Assembly: GCA_949318235.1 (NCBI GenBank)
Contig: OX439129.1
Location: forward strand, 6,631,116-6,695,115
Reading direction: 5' to 3'
DNA from: Ecdyonurus torrentis
Taxonomy: Eukaryota > Arthropoda > Insecta > Ephemeroptera > Heptageniidae
Length of the DNA stretch: 64,000 nucleotides
Positions 63,936-64,000 of this stretch are shown one piece after another; the first letter of the stretch is position 1, and every line of letters starts with the position of its first letter. The notes below the pieces were generated by a model. The model saw only the letters and a list, made by a program, of their open reading frames with translations. It was not told the DNA's origin and did no database searches. Position numbers and translations under genes: made by a program.

Positions 63936-64000
63936 AATGAATGAATGAATGAACGAACGAACGAACGAACGAACGAACGAACGAACGAACGAACGAACGA
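63936..64000. repeat. (AATG)n to (AACG)n microsatellite running off the window end
   Basis: About four AATG units switch to AACG units, which continue to the last base. Total length is unknown. Confidence 0.92.

Overview
The window is AT-rich eukaryotic DNA. It has very dense microsatellites, many short non-autonomous DNA transposons, and three small, GC-richer exons of one spliced gene. The exons encode parts of two immunoglobulin domains that look most like the Sidestep (Side) family of Beat-binding axon-guidance cell-surface proteins. That family, the multi-kilobase introns and the LINE relics suggest an arthropod (insect, crustacean or chelicerate). The species cannot be settled from the sequence alone.

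The only host gene I can support runs on the + strand. Exon A is 26397-26551, exon B 28845-28989 and exon C 31082-31212. Splice phases agree (1/0, 0/1, 1/0), and joining B to C restores a codon inside a Sidestep-typical segment. The 5' exons must lie left of the window. No convincing next exon was found to the right, so the introns flanking this trio would exceed 26 kb and 32 kb if the gene continues.

The rest is mostly repeats. Several families of terminal-inverted-repeat (TIR) or fold-back elements recur. Some are bounded by TTAA (for example 1051-1384, 2072-2414, 13234-13568, 40158-40502; 3772-4064 and 45865-46180; 25241-25914; 32032-32408; and a family at 10806, 18419, 45096 and 59088). 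Others are bounded by TA (about 124-bp Tc1-like elements at 5025, 14399, 29157, 50807 and 58513; about 300-bp families at 8476, 9272 and 21503 and at 11918 and 21115). Many carry the octamer TGACGTCA, often at or beside the centre of symmetry. I count 24 perfect copies in the window, 20 of them inside these elements.

From left to right: 1-26 kb is repeat-filled DNA upstream of exon A, with a 200-base assembly gap at 10563-10762. The 26-31 kb stretch holds the exons, with introns largely made of TIR elements. The 31-52 kb stretch holds more elements, long GA/CT tracts, an old LINE fragment (41106-41412) and a 222-bp tetranucleotide tract. A 22-copy, 50-bp minisatellite spans 52134-53220. From 59.7 to 62.2 kb there is a composite with matching ends that encloses a palindrome, a decayed LINE reverse-transcriptase C-terminus (60574-61410) and a nested fold-back. 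The window ends inside an (AACG)n tract. No tRNA gene, rRNA gene, CRISPR array, viral gene or intact transposase was seen.
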